Shown piece after piece: positions 8,207 through 17,456 of a DNA stretch of 64,000 bases. The position numbers and the translations under genes are program-made. A model generated the notes under the pieces. The model was not told where the DNA came from. It did no database searches and saw only the letters and a list, made by a program, of their open reading frames with translations. Numbering within the stretch: position 1 is the stretch's first letter; each line of letters opens with the position of its first letter. Location: NCBI GenBank assembly GCA_030752605.1, contig JASMDX010000021.1, positions 4,700 through 68,699 of the forward strand, given 5' to 3'. The stretch comes from GCA-2731375 sp002731375 (GTDB lineage: Bacteria; Pseudomonadota; Alphaproteobacteria; GCA-2731375).

Positions 8207-9865
8207 ATGCGCGGACGACAGGTATTCATGGACAGTTTAGCGGCCCACGGGGTGGAGCGTATTTTCGGCAATCCCGGCACCACGGAAAGCCCATTGCTCG
8301 ATAGTCTGCAAAGTTATCCCCAGATTGAATATGTGGTCGCCTTGCATGAGGGCATCGCGGCGGGCGCAGCCAGCTTCTACGCCCAGGCCAGTGGCAAGAT
8401 CGGCGTCGTCAACCTGCACGTCGCCCCCGGCTTGGGCAACGCCATCGGCATGATGTACGGCGCCCTGAAGGCCAATTCGCCCATGGTAGTGACCGCCGGA
8501 CAGCAGGACACCCGCATGCGTCTGCGCGGCCCGGTGCTGGGTTATGATCTGGTCGCCATGGCCGAGCCGGTAACCAAGTGGAGCGTACAGGTGGAAACGG
8601 CGGACGAAATAGCCACCATCATGCAGCGCGCCTTCAAGATCGCCAACGAAGCACCTGCGGGGCCCGTTTTCGTTTCCCTGCCCATCAATGTCATGGAGCA
8701 GGACACCGAGATCGCCGCCATGGCCTCGGTGCAGGTATTCGACAGCCCCCGCCCGGACCCCGCCGGCATCGCCGTCATGGCGGAAAAAATCATGGCCGCG
8801 CAAAACCCCACCATCGTGGTTAGCGACGATGTCGCCCGCGCCAGAGCCCATGATGATTTGGTTGCCCTGACCGAGGCCATGGGCGCCTCCGTCTGGTTCG
8901 AGGGCATCCGCCATCATGCCGCCTTCCCCAACCGCCACCCCAACGCCAAGGCCATCCTGCCCATGGACGCGGACGCCATCCGCCATACCCTGGGCGAAGC
9001 CGATTTGGTGATGCTGATCGGCGGGCCATTTTTCGAGGAAGTTTGGTTCACCCCCGGCACGCCTTTTCCCGGCGGCGCGGCGGTGCTGCAGGTAGAGGAA
9101 ACCGCCGGCCGCATGTCCCATAACCACACGGTCGATGCCGGCCTGGTCGGCCATTTGCCCACCAGCCTTGCCGCTTTGGCCAAGGCACTTAACGCCGCCA
9201 GAGGTTACCAAGTGGCAGCCAAGGCCCGCAACGAGGCCCTGGCCAGCGAGAGCGAGGCCGCCACGGCTGCCTATCAGGCTCGCAGCCAGCGCGCCTGGGA
9301 CCGCGATCCCATGTCCATGGCCCGGGCCATGGCGGAACTTAGGGTCGGCACCCCCGACGGTACCGTTGTGGTGGAGGAAGCCATCACAGCCGGCCTGGAC
9401 CTGGCTCAAGCCTTTGAATTCGCCGCGCCGGGCGATTATCTATCGGGGCGTGGCGGTGGCATCGGCCAGGGTCTAGCCGGCGCCATCGGCGCCAAAGTAG
9501 CGCAGCCGGACCGTCCCCTGCTGGCGGTCTCCGGTGACGGCTCGGCGATGTATTCGATTCAGGCCCTGTGGTCGGCGGCCCATCATGACCTGGATATAGT
9601 CTTTGTCATTTTGGTCAATCGGGAATACCGCATCCTGAAACATAACCTGGATACCTACCGGCAGCGTTTCGACGCCAATTCAAACCAGGACTACCCGCAG
9701 ATGAACCTGGACACGCCGGCGCTCGATTTCGTCACGATGGCTAAGGGCATGGGCATGCCGGGCACGGTCGTCAGTGATCCAGGCCAACTAGCCGGGGCGG
9801 TCAAGGCCGCTTTCGCTGCATCGGGCCCGCATCTGATCTCGGTGAATATCGAGGGCAAGCGATAA
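8207..9865 (+). CDS. ThDP-dependent decarboxylase/lyase, benzoylformate decarboxylase-like
   Basis: A 552-aa enzyme with the three-domain ThDP fold of acetolactate synthase, benzoylformate decarboxylase and oxalyl-CoA decarboxylase. GNPGTTESPLLD opens the PYR domain, and the catalytic Glu is in ALHEGIAAGA near residue 46. The PP domain carries the ThDP/Mg motif GDGSAMYSIQALW and ends its metal-binding stretch at VNREYRILK. I reject the in-frame TTG at 8195 because GGAGGA at 8197-8202 is the ribosome site for ATG 8207. The end of the ThDP motif resembles benzoylformate decarboxylase more than acetolactate synthase. The gene is 19 nt upstream of the dehydratase at 9885, so an operon is likely. 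Confidence 0.88.
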   Translation: MRGRQVFMDSLAAHGVERIFGNPGTTESPLLDSLQSYPQIEYVVALHEGIAAGAASFYAQASGKIGVVNLHVAPGLGNAIGMMYGALKANSPMVVTAGQQDTRMRLRGPVLGYDLVAMAEPVTKWSVQVETADEIATIMQRAFKIANEAPAGPVFVSLPINVMEQDTEIAAMASVQVFDSPRPDPAGIAVMAEKIMAAQNPTIVVSDDVARARAHDDLVALTEAMGASVWFEGIRHHAAFPNRHPNAKAILPMDADAIRHTLGEADLVMLIGGPFFEEVWFTPGTPFPGGAAVLQVEETAGRMSHNHTVDAGLVGHLPTSLAALAKALNAARGYQVAAKARNEALASESEAATAAYQARSQRAWDRDPMSMARAMAELRVGTPDGTVVVEEAITAGLDLAQAFEFAAPGDYLSGRGGGIGQGLAGAIGAKVAQPDRPLLAVSGDGSAMYSIQALWSAAHHDLDIVFVILVNREYRILKHNLDTYRQRFDANSNQDYPQMNLDTPALDFVTMAKGMGMPGTVVSDPGQLAGAVKAAFAASGPHLISVNIEGKR

Positions 9866-9884
9866 GCAAAGGGTAGGCAAAACA

Positions 9885-11432
9885 ATGTTGGACCTTTCGG
9901 AAAAGCGCATCACCGGAACCACGATCCGGCTTCATTCGGCTGACAATGTCGCCGTGGCATTGAGCGATATAGCGGCCGGCGAGACTGTTGCTGGCCACAA
10001 TGTCGTCACCCGCGACAAGGTTCCATCCGGCTATAAGGTGGCCATCCGCGATATCGCCCAGGGCGAGCCGATCCTGAAGTACAACGTCACCATCGGTTTC
10101 GCCAAGGATGAGCTGCCCGCCGGAACCATGCTGCACAGCCATAACATGGCTTTTCGGGAATTCGACCGCGACTACGCTTTCTGCCGCGACTACAAACCGG
10201 TTGAGATGCTGCCCGAAAGCGAGCGGGCAACCTTCGAGGGCTATTTGCGGGAAGATGGCCGTGCCGGCACCCGCAACTTCATTGCCATCGTCTCGACAGT
10301 GAATTGCTCGGCCACGGTAGTGCATGCGATTGCAGACCATTTCACCGAGGAACTGCTGGCCGAATTTCCCAACGTCGATGGCATTGCCGCCTTCAGCCAC
10401 AGCACGGGCTGCGGCATGGAATTGACCGGTGAGCCCATGGATCTGCTGAACCGCACCTTGGCAGGCTATATCCGCCATCCCAATGTTGCCTCCGCGCTGG
10501 TCGTTGGCCTTGGTTGCGAACGCTGTCAAGTCGGCGGCCTGTTCACCTCGCAAAATCTGGAGACCAGCGACAAGCTGCAAACACTGGTGATGCAAGAGGC
10601 CGGCGGCACCCGTCAGGCGGTCGAGGCCGGCATTGCCATGGTCAAGCTGATGCTGCCCGTGGCCAACAAACAGCAACGCCAGACCGTGCCGGCCAGCCAT
10701 ATTACCGTTGGCCTGCAATGTGGCGGCTCCGACGGTTTCTCATCGATCACAGCCAATCCAGGCCTTGGCACGGCGATAGATATTCTGGTTCGTCATGGCG
10801 GCACGGGCATTCTGTCAGAGACGCCGGAGATTTATGGCGTCGAACATACTCTGACCGCGCGGGCGGCTACGCTGGAGGTTGGCCAGAAACTGGTAGATCA
10901 TATCCGCTGGTGGAAGGATGTTTACGCGGTCGGGCGGGATGTACAGATTAACGGTACGGTCAGCCCTGGAAACCAGACCGGCGGCCTGGCGAATATTTTT
11001 GAGAAATCTCTTGGCTCCTCTATGAAAGGCGGCACCGGCCCGCTGATGGAGGTCTACCGCTATGGCGAACCGGTAACGGCCAAGGGTTTTGTTTTCATGG
11101 ACACGCCAGGTTTCGATCCCGTTTCGGCCACCGGCCAGATCGCCGGCGGCGCCAATCTAGTCGCCTTCACCACCGGGCGTGGATCATGCTTTGGCGCCAA
11201 GCCAACACCGTCGATCAAGCTTGCCACCAACACGGCGATGTTCCGCCGCATGGAAGAGGACATGGATATCAATTGCGGCGATATTCTGGACGGCACGGCG
11301 AGTATGGAAGATATCGGCCGGCGCATTTTTGAATACTTCCTGCACATCGCCTCGGGCGGTAAATCAAAAAGCGAACAGCTCAACCTTGGCCGGCACGAGT
11401 TTACCCCTTGGCAAATAGGCATTACGGGTTAG
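9885..11432 (+). CDS. UxaA-family altronate/galactarate dehydratase-like enzyme
   Basis: A 515-aa iron-dependent dehydratase-family protein with both parts on one chain. An SAF domain occupies about residues 1-95 (ITGTTIRLHSADNVAVAL), and the UxaA catalytic domain follows with GTRNFIAIVSTVNC, FSHSTGCGME, GLGCERCQV and GLQCGGSDGFSS. These cysteines and histidines match the sugar-acid dehydratase family, which removes water from altronate or galactarate. The same family also contains enzymes for non-sugar hydroxy acids. It follows the ThDP enzyme by 19 nt and probably shares its message and pathway. Confidence 0.9.
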   Translation: MLDLSEKRITGTTIRLHSADNVAVALSDIAAGETVAGHNVVTRDKVPSGYKVAIRDIAQGEPILKYNVTIGFAKDELPAGTMLHSHNMAFREFDRDYAFCRDYKPVEMLPESERATFEGYLREDGRAGTRNFIAIVSTVNCSATVVHAIADHFTEELLAEFPNVDGIAAFSHSTGCGMELTGEPMDLLNRTLAGYIRHPNVASALVVGLGCERCQVGGLFTSQNLETSDKLQTLVMQEAGGTRQAVEAGIAMVKLMLPVANKQQRQTVPASHITVGLQCGGSDGFSSITANPGLGTAIDILVRHGGTGILSETPEIYGVEHTLTARAATLEVGQKLVDHIRWWKDVYAVGRDVQINGTVSPGNQTGGLANIFEKSLGSSMKGGTGPLMEVYRYGEPVTAKGFVFMDTPGFDPVSATGQIAGGANLVAFTTGRGSCFGAKPTPSIKLATNTAMFRRMEEDMDINCGDILDGTASMEDIGRRIFEYFLHIASGGKSKSEQLNLGRHEFTPWQIGITG

Positions 11433-11818
11433 AGTGGTTCGCCATCGCTACGTCAAGCCCGCGTCCGACCGCGGTCAATATCCCAAAGACGCGCTAGGCC
11501 GCATCGAGCCTTGCCTTGTTCTCGGCCATCCATCTCTACATGTCTCCCGCGGTTCGGGCGGAGTCATTAATGACATCCGCATGTGCCGCAACATAGTGGG
11601 GCGCAATGCATTCATCCAATCTTCAAATGTTTAGCCGGGCGCTGTAGCGTCACAAAAATCGCATTTAAGAGTTTTCATGACACTATCTTGATTTGGAACT
11701 AATCGATAAACCTATCGTGGTTTTCATAATGAGCAAAGATCCACCATGGTCTCAGAAGGGTTTCCCGCAGCGACCGGAATACTAGCTCTAATCCATGTCG
11801 ACGCCGGCGAATGTCATG
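11433..11818. other. Intergenic region, no supported gene
   Basis: This 386-bp gap separates the convergent dehydratase and LLM genes. A 66-codon plus-strand frame at 11434-11634 starts with GTG and has no recognisable domain or ribosome site. The second half (about 11640-11760) is visibly A+T-richer. I see no terminator with a T-run, no repeat and no RNA gene. Confidence 0.5.
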
Positions 11819-12757
11819 CTACCAGCCCAATGAAGCGCGAATTTTGGCGATGACGTCCATGTGCTTTTCGTGCTCGCCGGCGAAACGCAATACCATGTGC
11901 GTGGCGCCGGTATCGGCGTAGCCCCGCAGCCAATCCGAACAGCCCGCCTCCCCTCCGGCGTACGTTGCCTGATGCTTGGCCAACACTTTCGCCGAAGCGC
12001 CGTAATATTCCTCCATGAAGGTATCGACCTGCTGTTGCGCCTTGGCCGCGTCATCGTTAATGGCGAGGGTCAGATATACGGCGCCAACCAGATCATCTGG
12101 GTTGCGTCCGGCCTCCTTGGCACTGTCCTTGACGCCAGCCCATTGTTCGGCCCAACCCGCCGCGTCGGGGCCGGTGGGGAACCAACCATCGAAATGGCGC
12201 CCCGTCCGCACCCGGGCCGCAGGCGCCGAACCACCGCCCCAAATCGGCGGGCCGCCGGGCCTATGCGGCCTGGGTGCCAGGACGCCTTGCTGTACAGGCC
12301 AGCGGCCATCCCAATCCACCGGCGCGCCGCTCCACAGCGCCTTGCACAGGCGCAGGCCTTCCATCATGCGGCCGACGCGCTTTTCGAAGGGGACGCCAGC
12401 GGCGGCGAATTCCGCCCGGATGGCAGACACATCAGCGGCGATGCCAACACCCAGGATCACCCGGCCCTGGCTAATCTGGTCCAACGTAGCCACCTGATGC
12501 GCCATGATCACCGGATTGCGTAGGGTCGGCAGCAGGACAGCGGTGCCCAGCTCCACTTTCTTGGTGCGGCCTGCTATACCGGCCAGCAAGGTTAGCGGTT
12601 CGTGCCGGGGGCGGGCCAGCAGGCTGTCGCCGACCCATACGGAATCAAACCCAATGGTTTCGGCCCGTTCGGCCAGGTCCAACAGCGGCCCGGCCTCCGG
12701 CTGGCCGCGCATGACGACTTCGCGTGTCGGCAAAAGGTATCCAAGACGGATGCTCAT
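11819..12757 (-). CDS. LLM-class flavin-dependent oxidoreductase
   Basis: A 312-aa luciferase-like TIM-barrel enzyme. The start at 12757 (MSIRLGYLLPTRE) is chosen over an upstream in-frame codon at 12817 because AGGGAGAG precedes it and the family begins here. Motifs include AERAETIGFDSVWVGDS near 33-49, the nonpolar TAVLLPTLRNPV and GRVILGVGIA. It lies 10 nt behind a flavin reductase-family gene on the same strand. This supports an FMNH2-dependent two-component monooxygenase rather than an F420 enzyme, but the substrate is unknown. Confidence 0.88.
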   Translation of the reverse strand: MSIRLGYLLPTREVVMRGQPEAGPLLDLAERAETIGFDSVWVGDSLLARPRHEPLTLLAGIAGRTKKVELGTAVLLPTLRNPVIMAHQVATLDQISQGRVILGVGIAADVSAIRAEFAAAGVPFEKRVGRMMEGLRLCKALWSGAPVDWDGRWPVQQGVLAPRPHRPGGPPIWGGGSAPAARVRTGRHFDGWFPTGPDAAGWAEQWAGVKDSAKEAGRNPDDLVGAVYLTLAINDDAAKAQQQVDTFMEEYYGASAKVLAKHQATYAGGEAGCSDWLRGYADTGATHMVLRFAGEHEKHMDVIAKIRASLGW

Positions 12758-12767
12758 GGCGCTCTCC

Positions 12768-13436
12768 CTATCTATAGGTTCCATCCCAGGCGTCCGCCTG
12801 GGTGTTGGCGATTTCACCAGCCTCAGTCATTTCGGGCCGGTTGATCGTCAGCATGGTCTCCGGCGTCACCACGGCATAATCCATGTAGCCCAGACGAGCC
12901 AGGGGCCGCATGGCACCAGTATCGACAATACCATCAGAGACATAGGCTTCATCGATATAGATGCCGACGACCTGGCCAATGACCACGAAATGGCCTTGGT
13001 CGGAGCCAGGCGCCACATCGGGCAGTTCAATAGTCTTCCAATAACGGCATTCGAAGGCCGCCGGGCTTTCCTTGACCCGTGGCGGCTTGACGAATTTCGA
13101 TGCCGCGGCAGTCAGATTGGAGATGGGAAATTCATCAACATCCGCTGGTACCGGGGCCGAGCTGACATTCATACCGTCCCGAGTATCCCATGTGGACAGG
13201 GAACAGGTGAACTCCCCCGTCTCCTGCACATTGCACACGCTGTCCTTGATGTTTTTTGATGAGAACATCACATAGTGCGGCCGGTCACTGATCGCGTTGA
13301 AGAAACTGTAGGGCGCAAGATTGTAGATACCTTCCTTGCTGATGGAGCCGATCCAGCCGATGGGCCGTGGTGCGATCAATGCCTTGAACGGGTCGTGCGC
13401 CAGGCCGTGATTATTCTCGATGGCATCGTAGTGCAT
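12768..13436 (-). CDS. Flavin reductase-family (FMN-binding split-barrel) protein
   Basis: A 222-aa split-barrel flavoprotein of the flavin reductase-like family. APRPIGWIGSISKEG near 27-41 is the flavin-phosphate motif, followed by NLAPYSFFNAISDRP, which is highly conserved in the group. These proteins reduce FMN or FAD for a partner oxygenase, or bind flavin themselves. The next gene 10 nt downstream is an LLM oxidoreductase, a sensible partner. The small ABM monooxygenase at 13521 and the LLM at 13881 lie just upstream in the same direction. Confidence 0.87.
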   Translation of the reverse strand: MHYDAIENNHGLAHDPFKALIAPRPIGWIGSISKEGIYNLAPYSFFNAISDRPHYVMFSSKNIKDSVCNVQETGEFTCSLSTWDTRDGMNVSSAPVPADVDEFPISNLTAAASKFVKPPRVKESPAAFECRYWKTIELPDVAPGSDQGHFVVIGQVVGIYIDEAYVSDGIVDTGAMRPLARLGYMDYAVVTPETMLTINRPEMTEAGEIANTQADAWDGTYR

Positions 13437-13520
13437 GGGTGGAATTCCCTATTGAAAGCGGTTGAAAACGACAAGACCACACCAAAGCAGGCGCGACCTT
13501 GTTCACATCCCGATCAAGCA

Positions 13521-13835
13521 TCAAACGTCGGAGAGGACGTGGATAACCCGTTCAGCGATCATGTCCTTGGTCTTGGCGCCATAGGCTTTCATATGCTCGG
13601 AGGCGGCATGGGCCTTCAGATTATCGACACTGCCCCATTTTTCGATAAAGACGAAGGTATCCGGGCCAAACTGGGTCTGAAACCCGCCCATGCCCTCGGC
13701 ATCGATGGTGGGGGCATATTCGAGGCAGCCCTCTTCAGCCAGCACGACGGGAATATTGGCGCGGGCGATTTGCAGAACGGCGTCACGTTGGCCAGGCTTG
13801 GCGGTAATAATGGCAACAACTCGTATGGCAGTCAT
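13521..13835 (-). CDS. ABM-domain (YgiN-like) small monooxygenase
   Basis: A 104-aa ferredoxin-fold antibiotic biosynthesis monooxygenase domain protein. AIRVVAIITAKPGQRDAVLQ opens the barrel, and GCLEYAPTIDAEG with FIEKWGSVDNLKAHAASEH is the typical family core with its His and Trp/Tyr positions. Members act as quinol monooxygenases, heme-degrading enzymes or simple dimeric binding proteins. It sits between LLM and flavin reductase genes on the same strand, so it may handle an intermediate of the same pathway. Confidence 0.87.
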   Translation of the reverse strand: MTAIRVVAIITAKPGQRDAVLQIARANIPVVLAEEGCLEYAPTIDAEGMGGFQTQFGPDTFVFIEKWGSVDNLKAHAASEHMKAYGAKTKDMIAERVIHVLSDV

Positions 13836-13880
13836 GGCTTTTACTCCTGATTGGGTTTTCTTCCCTGAATTTATAAAGGC

Positions 13881-14756
13881 TTACGCACCCGGTGCAAAGA
13901 CGGCCAATGCGTCCCAGTCCGGCGAGGCGCCTCCGGCGGGATCGAAGGGTTGGATCGCCACATGATCGGCACCAGCATCGAAATGAGCCTGCAAGCGGGC
14001 CCGGATGGCGGATTCAGAACCCCAGGCAACCATGGCATCGAGAAAGCGGCCGCTGCCTTGCCCTGATAGGTCTTCCTCGGTGAAGCCCAGGCTAAGCCAG
14101 CAGTTGCGGTAGTTTGGCAGCACCAGATACATCGCCAACTGCTTTGCCGCGACCTCGCGCGCCATGCCTGGATCTTCCGTTAGGCAGATTTTCTGCTCCA
14201 CATAAATTGCCTTGCCAGGACCAACGATCTCGCGCGCCCGGGCCGTATGTTCCGGCGTCACGTTATAGGGCAGGGCGCCGTCCGCATGTTCTGCCGACAG
14301 GGCCAGCATCCTTGGCCCCAGAGCGGCGAGGATGACCCGGCGTTCGGGTGCCACCACCTGCACCGGAGTGGCGTACATGGCATCGAGATAGGCGCGCATG
14401 GTGGAGAGCGGCTTGCCATAGTTGTGACCCCGCACTCCTTCGACCATGGGTATATGCGAAACGCCTAACCCAAGGATAAAGCGCCCATCATAAAGCGCAT
14501 TCAAAGTGTTATGTCCCTGCATGGCGGCGGCGGCGTCGCGGGCATAGATATTGGCGATACCGCTGGCCACGTTCAGTTTCGTGGTCCGGACCAGGTAATA
14601 ACCACCCAAAGCCATGGCTTCATATGCCAGCGATTCGGGATACCAGAGAATGTCATAGCCATGCCCCTCGACCTCATCCGCCAGGCGTCCCACGTCCGCC
14701 ATGGGCATCCTGTTGGGTGCGAACCAAACGCCCCATTTTCCAATCGTCATCTTCAC
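13881..14756 (-). CDS. LLM-class oxidoreductase, F420-type subgroup
   Basis: A 291-aa luciferase-like TIM-barrel protein. IGKWGVWFAPNRMP at the N-terminus, GYDILWYPES near 33-42, SGIANIYARDAAAAM near 65-79 and GRFILGLGVSHIPMV near 92-106 match the family in which F420 is the usual cofactor. Two starts compete, GTG 14756 and ATG 14750; AAGGA upstream fits both. It is divergent from the enoyl-CoA hydratase at 14830, with about 70 bp between for both promoters. No F420 synthesis gene is present in the window. Confidence 0.87.
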   Translation of the reverse strand: MKMTIGKWGVWFAPNRMPMADVGRLADEVEGHGYDILWYPESLAYEAMALGGYYLVRTTKLNVASGIANIYARDAAAAMQGHNTLNALYDGRFILGLGVSHIPMVEGVRGHNYGKPLSTMRAYLDAMYATPVQVVAPERRVILAALGPRMLALSAEHADGALPYNVTPEHTARAREIVGPGKAIYVEQKICLTEDPGMAREVAAKQLAMYLVLPNYRNCWLSLGFTEEDLSGQGSGRFLDAMVAWGSESAIRARLQAHFDAGADHVAIQPFDPAGGASPDWDALAVFAPGA

Positions 14757-14829
14757 GCTATCCTTTGCAAAACCCTATCCGGCCATGATGATCCCCGGAC
14801 CATCATCCCGCAAGCCAAAGGTATATCAA

Positions 14830-15621
14830 ATGAGCGACCCGCAAGTTTTGTTCGACGTCTCCGACCATATTGCCACCATCACCTTGAACCGGCCGGAGGT
14901 TATGAATGCCCTGGCCGGCGATATGCGCGACGTTCTGTTGCGGCATTTGCAGGACTGTGCCGCCCACCCTGACGTGCGTTGCATCGTCATCACCGGCGCG
15001 GGCAAGGCATTTTGCGCCGGTGGCGATATCGAGGCCATGGCGGCGAAGCAGGACCTGGGCGACATATCCGAGATGGGGGGCACTTTGGTCACGGTAGAGG
15101 CGGTGGTCAATTTGCTGCACAGCATACCCAAGCCAGTCATTGCTGCTGTAAATGGCGCGGCGGCGGGGGGCGGCATGAACATGGCCCTGGCCTGTGATAT
15201 GCGCCTGGGCTGCGAGAAGACGCTGTTTTCGGAAAGCTTCGTCAAAATTGGCCTGATCCCCGATTGGGGCGGCTTCGGCTCCCTCACCGCACTGGTCGGC
15301 GGTGCCAAGGCCATGGAACTGATGATGACCGGCGACCGTGTCAGAGCGGAGGAAGCCTATCGTCTGGGTCTGCTTAACCAACTTTACCCCATGGAGACAT
15401 TTCGCGACGACGTCCGGGCCTTCGCCAAGGCATTGGCCGACGGCCCACCGCAAGCTCTGGCCACGATCAAACGGGGCGTCTACGCCGCCGCCAACGCCTC
15501 CCTGGCCGATGTCCTGGCCTTTGAGCATAAGAACCAGTTGAAATTGATTCTCTCGGACGACTCAAAAGAAGGCATGCGCGCCTTTTTGGAAAAGCGCGCG
15601 CCTAAGTTTGGGCTAGGTTAG
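14830..15621 (+). CDS. Enoyl-CoA hydratase/isomerase (crotonase family)
   Basis: A 263-aa crotonase-fold enzyme acting on acyl-CoA thioesters. The start at 14830 (MSDPQVLFDVSDHIATITL) fits the family; the longer frame adds an unrelated extension from 14701. ITGAGKAFCAGGDIEAM near 58-74 and AAVNGAAAGGGMNMALACD near 105-123 form the oxyanion hole. The position of the second hydratase Glu carries FVKIGLIPDWGGFGSL, with Asp-Trp where isomerases and some hydratases also vary. The stop interlocks with that of the minus-strand reductase (TTAG at 15618-15621). Confidence 0.9.
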   Translation: MSDPQVLFDVSDHIATITLNRPEVMNALAGDMRDVLLRHLQDCAAHPDVRCIVITGAGKAFCAGGDIEAMAAKQDLGDISEMGGTLVTVEAVVNLLHSIPKPVIAAVNGAAAGGGMNMALACDMRLGCEKTLFSESFVKIGLIPDWGGFGSLTALVGGAKAMELMMTGDRVRAEEAYRLGLLNQLYPMETFRDDVRAFAKALADGPPQALATIKRGVYAAANASLADVLAFEHKNQLKLILSDDSKEGMRAFLEKRAPKFGLG

Positions 15622-16595
15622 CAGCTAACCAGATCAATCTGGCGGCGCACCTCCGCCAGCGGGATGCTTTTCGGCTCGCCCTTGCTAGCGGCCAGTTCAT
15701 TGGCCAGGCGTTGCAGGGTGATATTGGCCGGCGTCGCCACACTATGCAGGCGGCCCAGCAGGGCTATTTCGCCGTTCAGGTAATCCGCCTCGATATTGCC
15801 GGTGCCGCGCATCAGGCTTTGCCACGAGGAACCACCGCCCCGTGTCTCGCCCTCCACAGAGGCTGATTTCATCAAATCGCCCCGGCGCGCCTTTTCCTCC
15901 GCCTGGCTGGCGCAATCAATGCCGGCGGCATGTATGCAGGCTTCCGCCTCGGCCCGCATCTGGGTCCGGATCGCATCGGCCTCGTCGCCGGGCGGTGAGA
16001 CGGCGGCCAAGGCATTGCCCAGGTTCATGATCAATTTGCCGTATTTGAAACGCATCACCGTGGGATTGGGCCGGGCCGAAAAATTGACGCCATCCAGAGT
16101 GCCGGTAACCTCGTCCACCAGATCATTGCTGCCCGTCGGATAGATGCTGGCATCCAGCACGCCGGATTTGCGGGCGGCATGGGCCAGCACCGAGCCCGGA
16201 TCCAACAAAATAGCCGGCAGATAAACCATCATGGCATGAACATTTTGAAACCGGCGCAGGGCCATGCGTTCGTTGGCGACGCCATTCTGGCAGCAAAACA
16301 GCGGGATCTCGTCACCCGCCGCCAATCGCAGATCTTCCAGCGCCGCTTCCGTATGCTGGGTCTTCATGGTCAGAATAACCACTTCATCGCCATGGAATTT
16401 GATCTCACGGGGATGACTAACCGCCGGGATCGGCAAGTGCATAGACTGATCCGGTGTCTTGTAGAGCAGGCCCCGATCCTGGATCGCGGCGAGATGATCG
16501 CCCCTGGCAATCAACGTCACGTCCACCTTGCCTTGAAACAACTGCGCCCCGATAACGCCGCCGACACCGCCGGCACCATAAATAATAAATCGCAT
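15618..16595 (-). CDS. 2-dehydropantoate 2-reductase-family oxidoreductase
   Basis: A 325-aa ApbA/PanE-family NAD(P)H oxidoreductase. The Rossmann motif IIYGAGGVGGVIGAQL covers residues 4-19, and TMKTQHTEAAL with CCQNGVANE near 75-106 follows the family pattern including the Asn of QNG. The C-terminal helical domain includes KYGKLIMNLGNALAA, with the lysine and asparagine that usually bind substrate. Members reduce ketopantoate in CoA synthesis, but many paralogues act on other 2-oxo acids, and the catabolic setting favours that. It is divergent from the MBL gene at 16659, separated by 63 bp. Confidence 0.88.
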   Translation of the reverse strand: MRFIIYGAGGVGGVIGAQLFQGKVDVTLIARGDHLAAIQDRGLLYKTPDQSMHLPIPAVSHPREIKFHGDEVVILTMKTQHTEAALEDLRLAAGDEIPLFCCQNGVANERMALRRFQNVHAMMVYLPAILLDPGSVLAHAARKSGVLDASIYPTGSNDLVDEVTGTLDGVNFSARPNPTVMRFKYGKLIMNLGNALAAVSPPGDEADAIRTQMRAEAEACIHAAGIDCASQAEEKARRGDLMKSASVEGETRGGGSSWQSLMRGTGNIEADYLNGEIALLGRLHSVATPANITLQRLANELAASKGEPKSIPLAEVRRQIDLVSC

Positions 16596-16658
16596 GAGCT
16601 CTCCCCAACTGGACTTCGATGTTACACTAAATCTAGATTTGCCAGGAGGGGAATAGAC

Positions 16659-17456
16659 ATGTCAGACGCACCTTATGAAATATACGCCATTAAATACGGC
16701 GACCGCATGGGGCAGCGCGGCAGCATGTTCGTGCAGGGCGATCCTCACGACGCACCCATCGCCATGGACTATTTCATCTGGGTCATACGCAATGACCGGC
16801 ATACCATCGTCATCGATGTGGGCTACGACAAGGAGGAAGGCGAGGGCCGGGGCCGCAGCTTCCTCCGCTCGCCAGTTGAAGGTCTGGCGCTGCTGGATAT
16901 TGACGCCAACACGATTGAGGATGTGATCATTACCCACATGCATTATGACCATGCGGGCAATCTGGAGCTGTTCCCCAAGGCGCGCTTTCATATTCAGGAC
17001 GAAGAGATGTCGTTTGTCACCGGCCGGGCCATGACCCACCCGGCGCTGCGTCACTCATTCAAACTGGATGACGTGCTAGAAATGGTGCGTCTGACCTATG
17101 GCGACCGGGTTGTCTTCCATGCGGGCGACGAAGAAATCGCGCCGGGCATCACTGTGCATCACCTGCCTGGCCATACCCGTGGTTTGCAGGCCGTCCGCGT
17201 TGATACCGCCCGGGGCCCGGTGGTGCTGGCCTCGGACACGGCGCATTATTACGAAAGTTTCGAACAGGAAACGCCATTTCAAACCCACGAAAACCTATTC
17301 GAGATGCTGGAAAGCCACCGCAAGCTGCGCGCCTTGGCGCCCGACAATGCCCATATCGTTCCTGGCCATGACCCGGATGTTCTGCAACGTTACCCCGCAC
17401 CCCGCCCCGAGCTTGAAGGCATCGTGGCAAGACTGGATGTAGCGCCCAAGGGCTAA
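16659..17456 (+). CDS. MBL-fold hydrolase, N-acyl homoserine lactonase-like
   Basis: A 265-aa metallo-beta-lactamase-fold protein. ATG 16659 is supported by AGGAGGGG at 16644-16651; the longer upstream frame has no such site. The metal motif is THMHYDHAGNLELFP near 92-106, followed by LPGHTRGLQAV and VLASDTAHYYE. These features resemble the AHL-lactonase/quorum-quenching subgroup, which also includes other lactonases. A lactonase would fit the nearby sugar-acid and ring-cleavage chemistry, but the substrate is not shown. The stop interlocks with that of the epimerase (CTAA at 17453-17456). Confidence 0.87.
   Translation: MSDAPYEIYAIKYGDRMGQRGSMFVQGDPHDAPIAMDYFIWVIRNDRHTIVIDVGYDKEEGEGRGRSFLRSPVEGLALLDIDANTIEDVIITHMHYDHAGNLELFPKARFHIQDEEMSFVTGRAMTHPALRHSFKLDDVLEMVRLTYGDRVVFHAGDEEIAPGITVHHLPGHTRGLQAVRVDTARGPVVLASDTAHYYESFEQETPFQTHENLFEMLESHRKLRALAPDNAHIVPGHDPDVLQRYPAPRPELEGIVARLDVAPKG

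Noticed and set aside
8237..9409. 390-codon minus-strand frame opposite the ThDP gene
   Set aside because: It is antisense to a gene with clear motifs, is rich in Gly and His as expected for a shadow frame, and has no domain.
11434..11634. 66-codon frame after the UxaA-type gene
   Set aside because: GTG start without a ribosome site, no hydrophobic or domain pattern; treated as non-coding.
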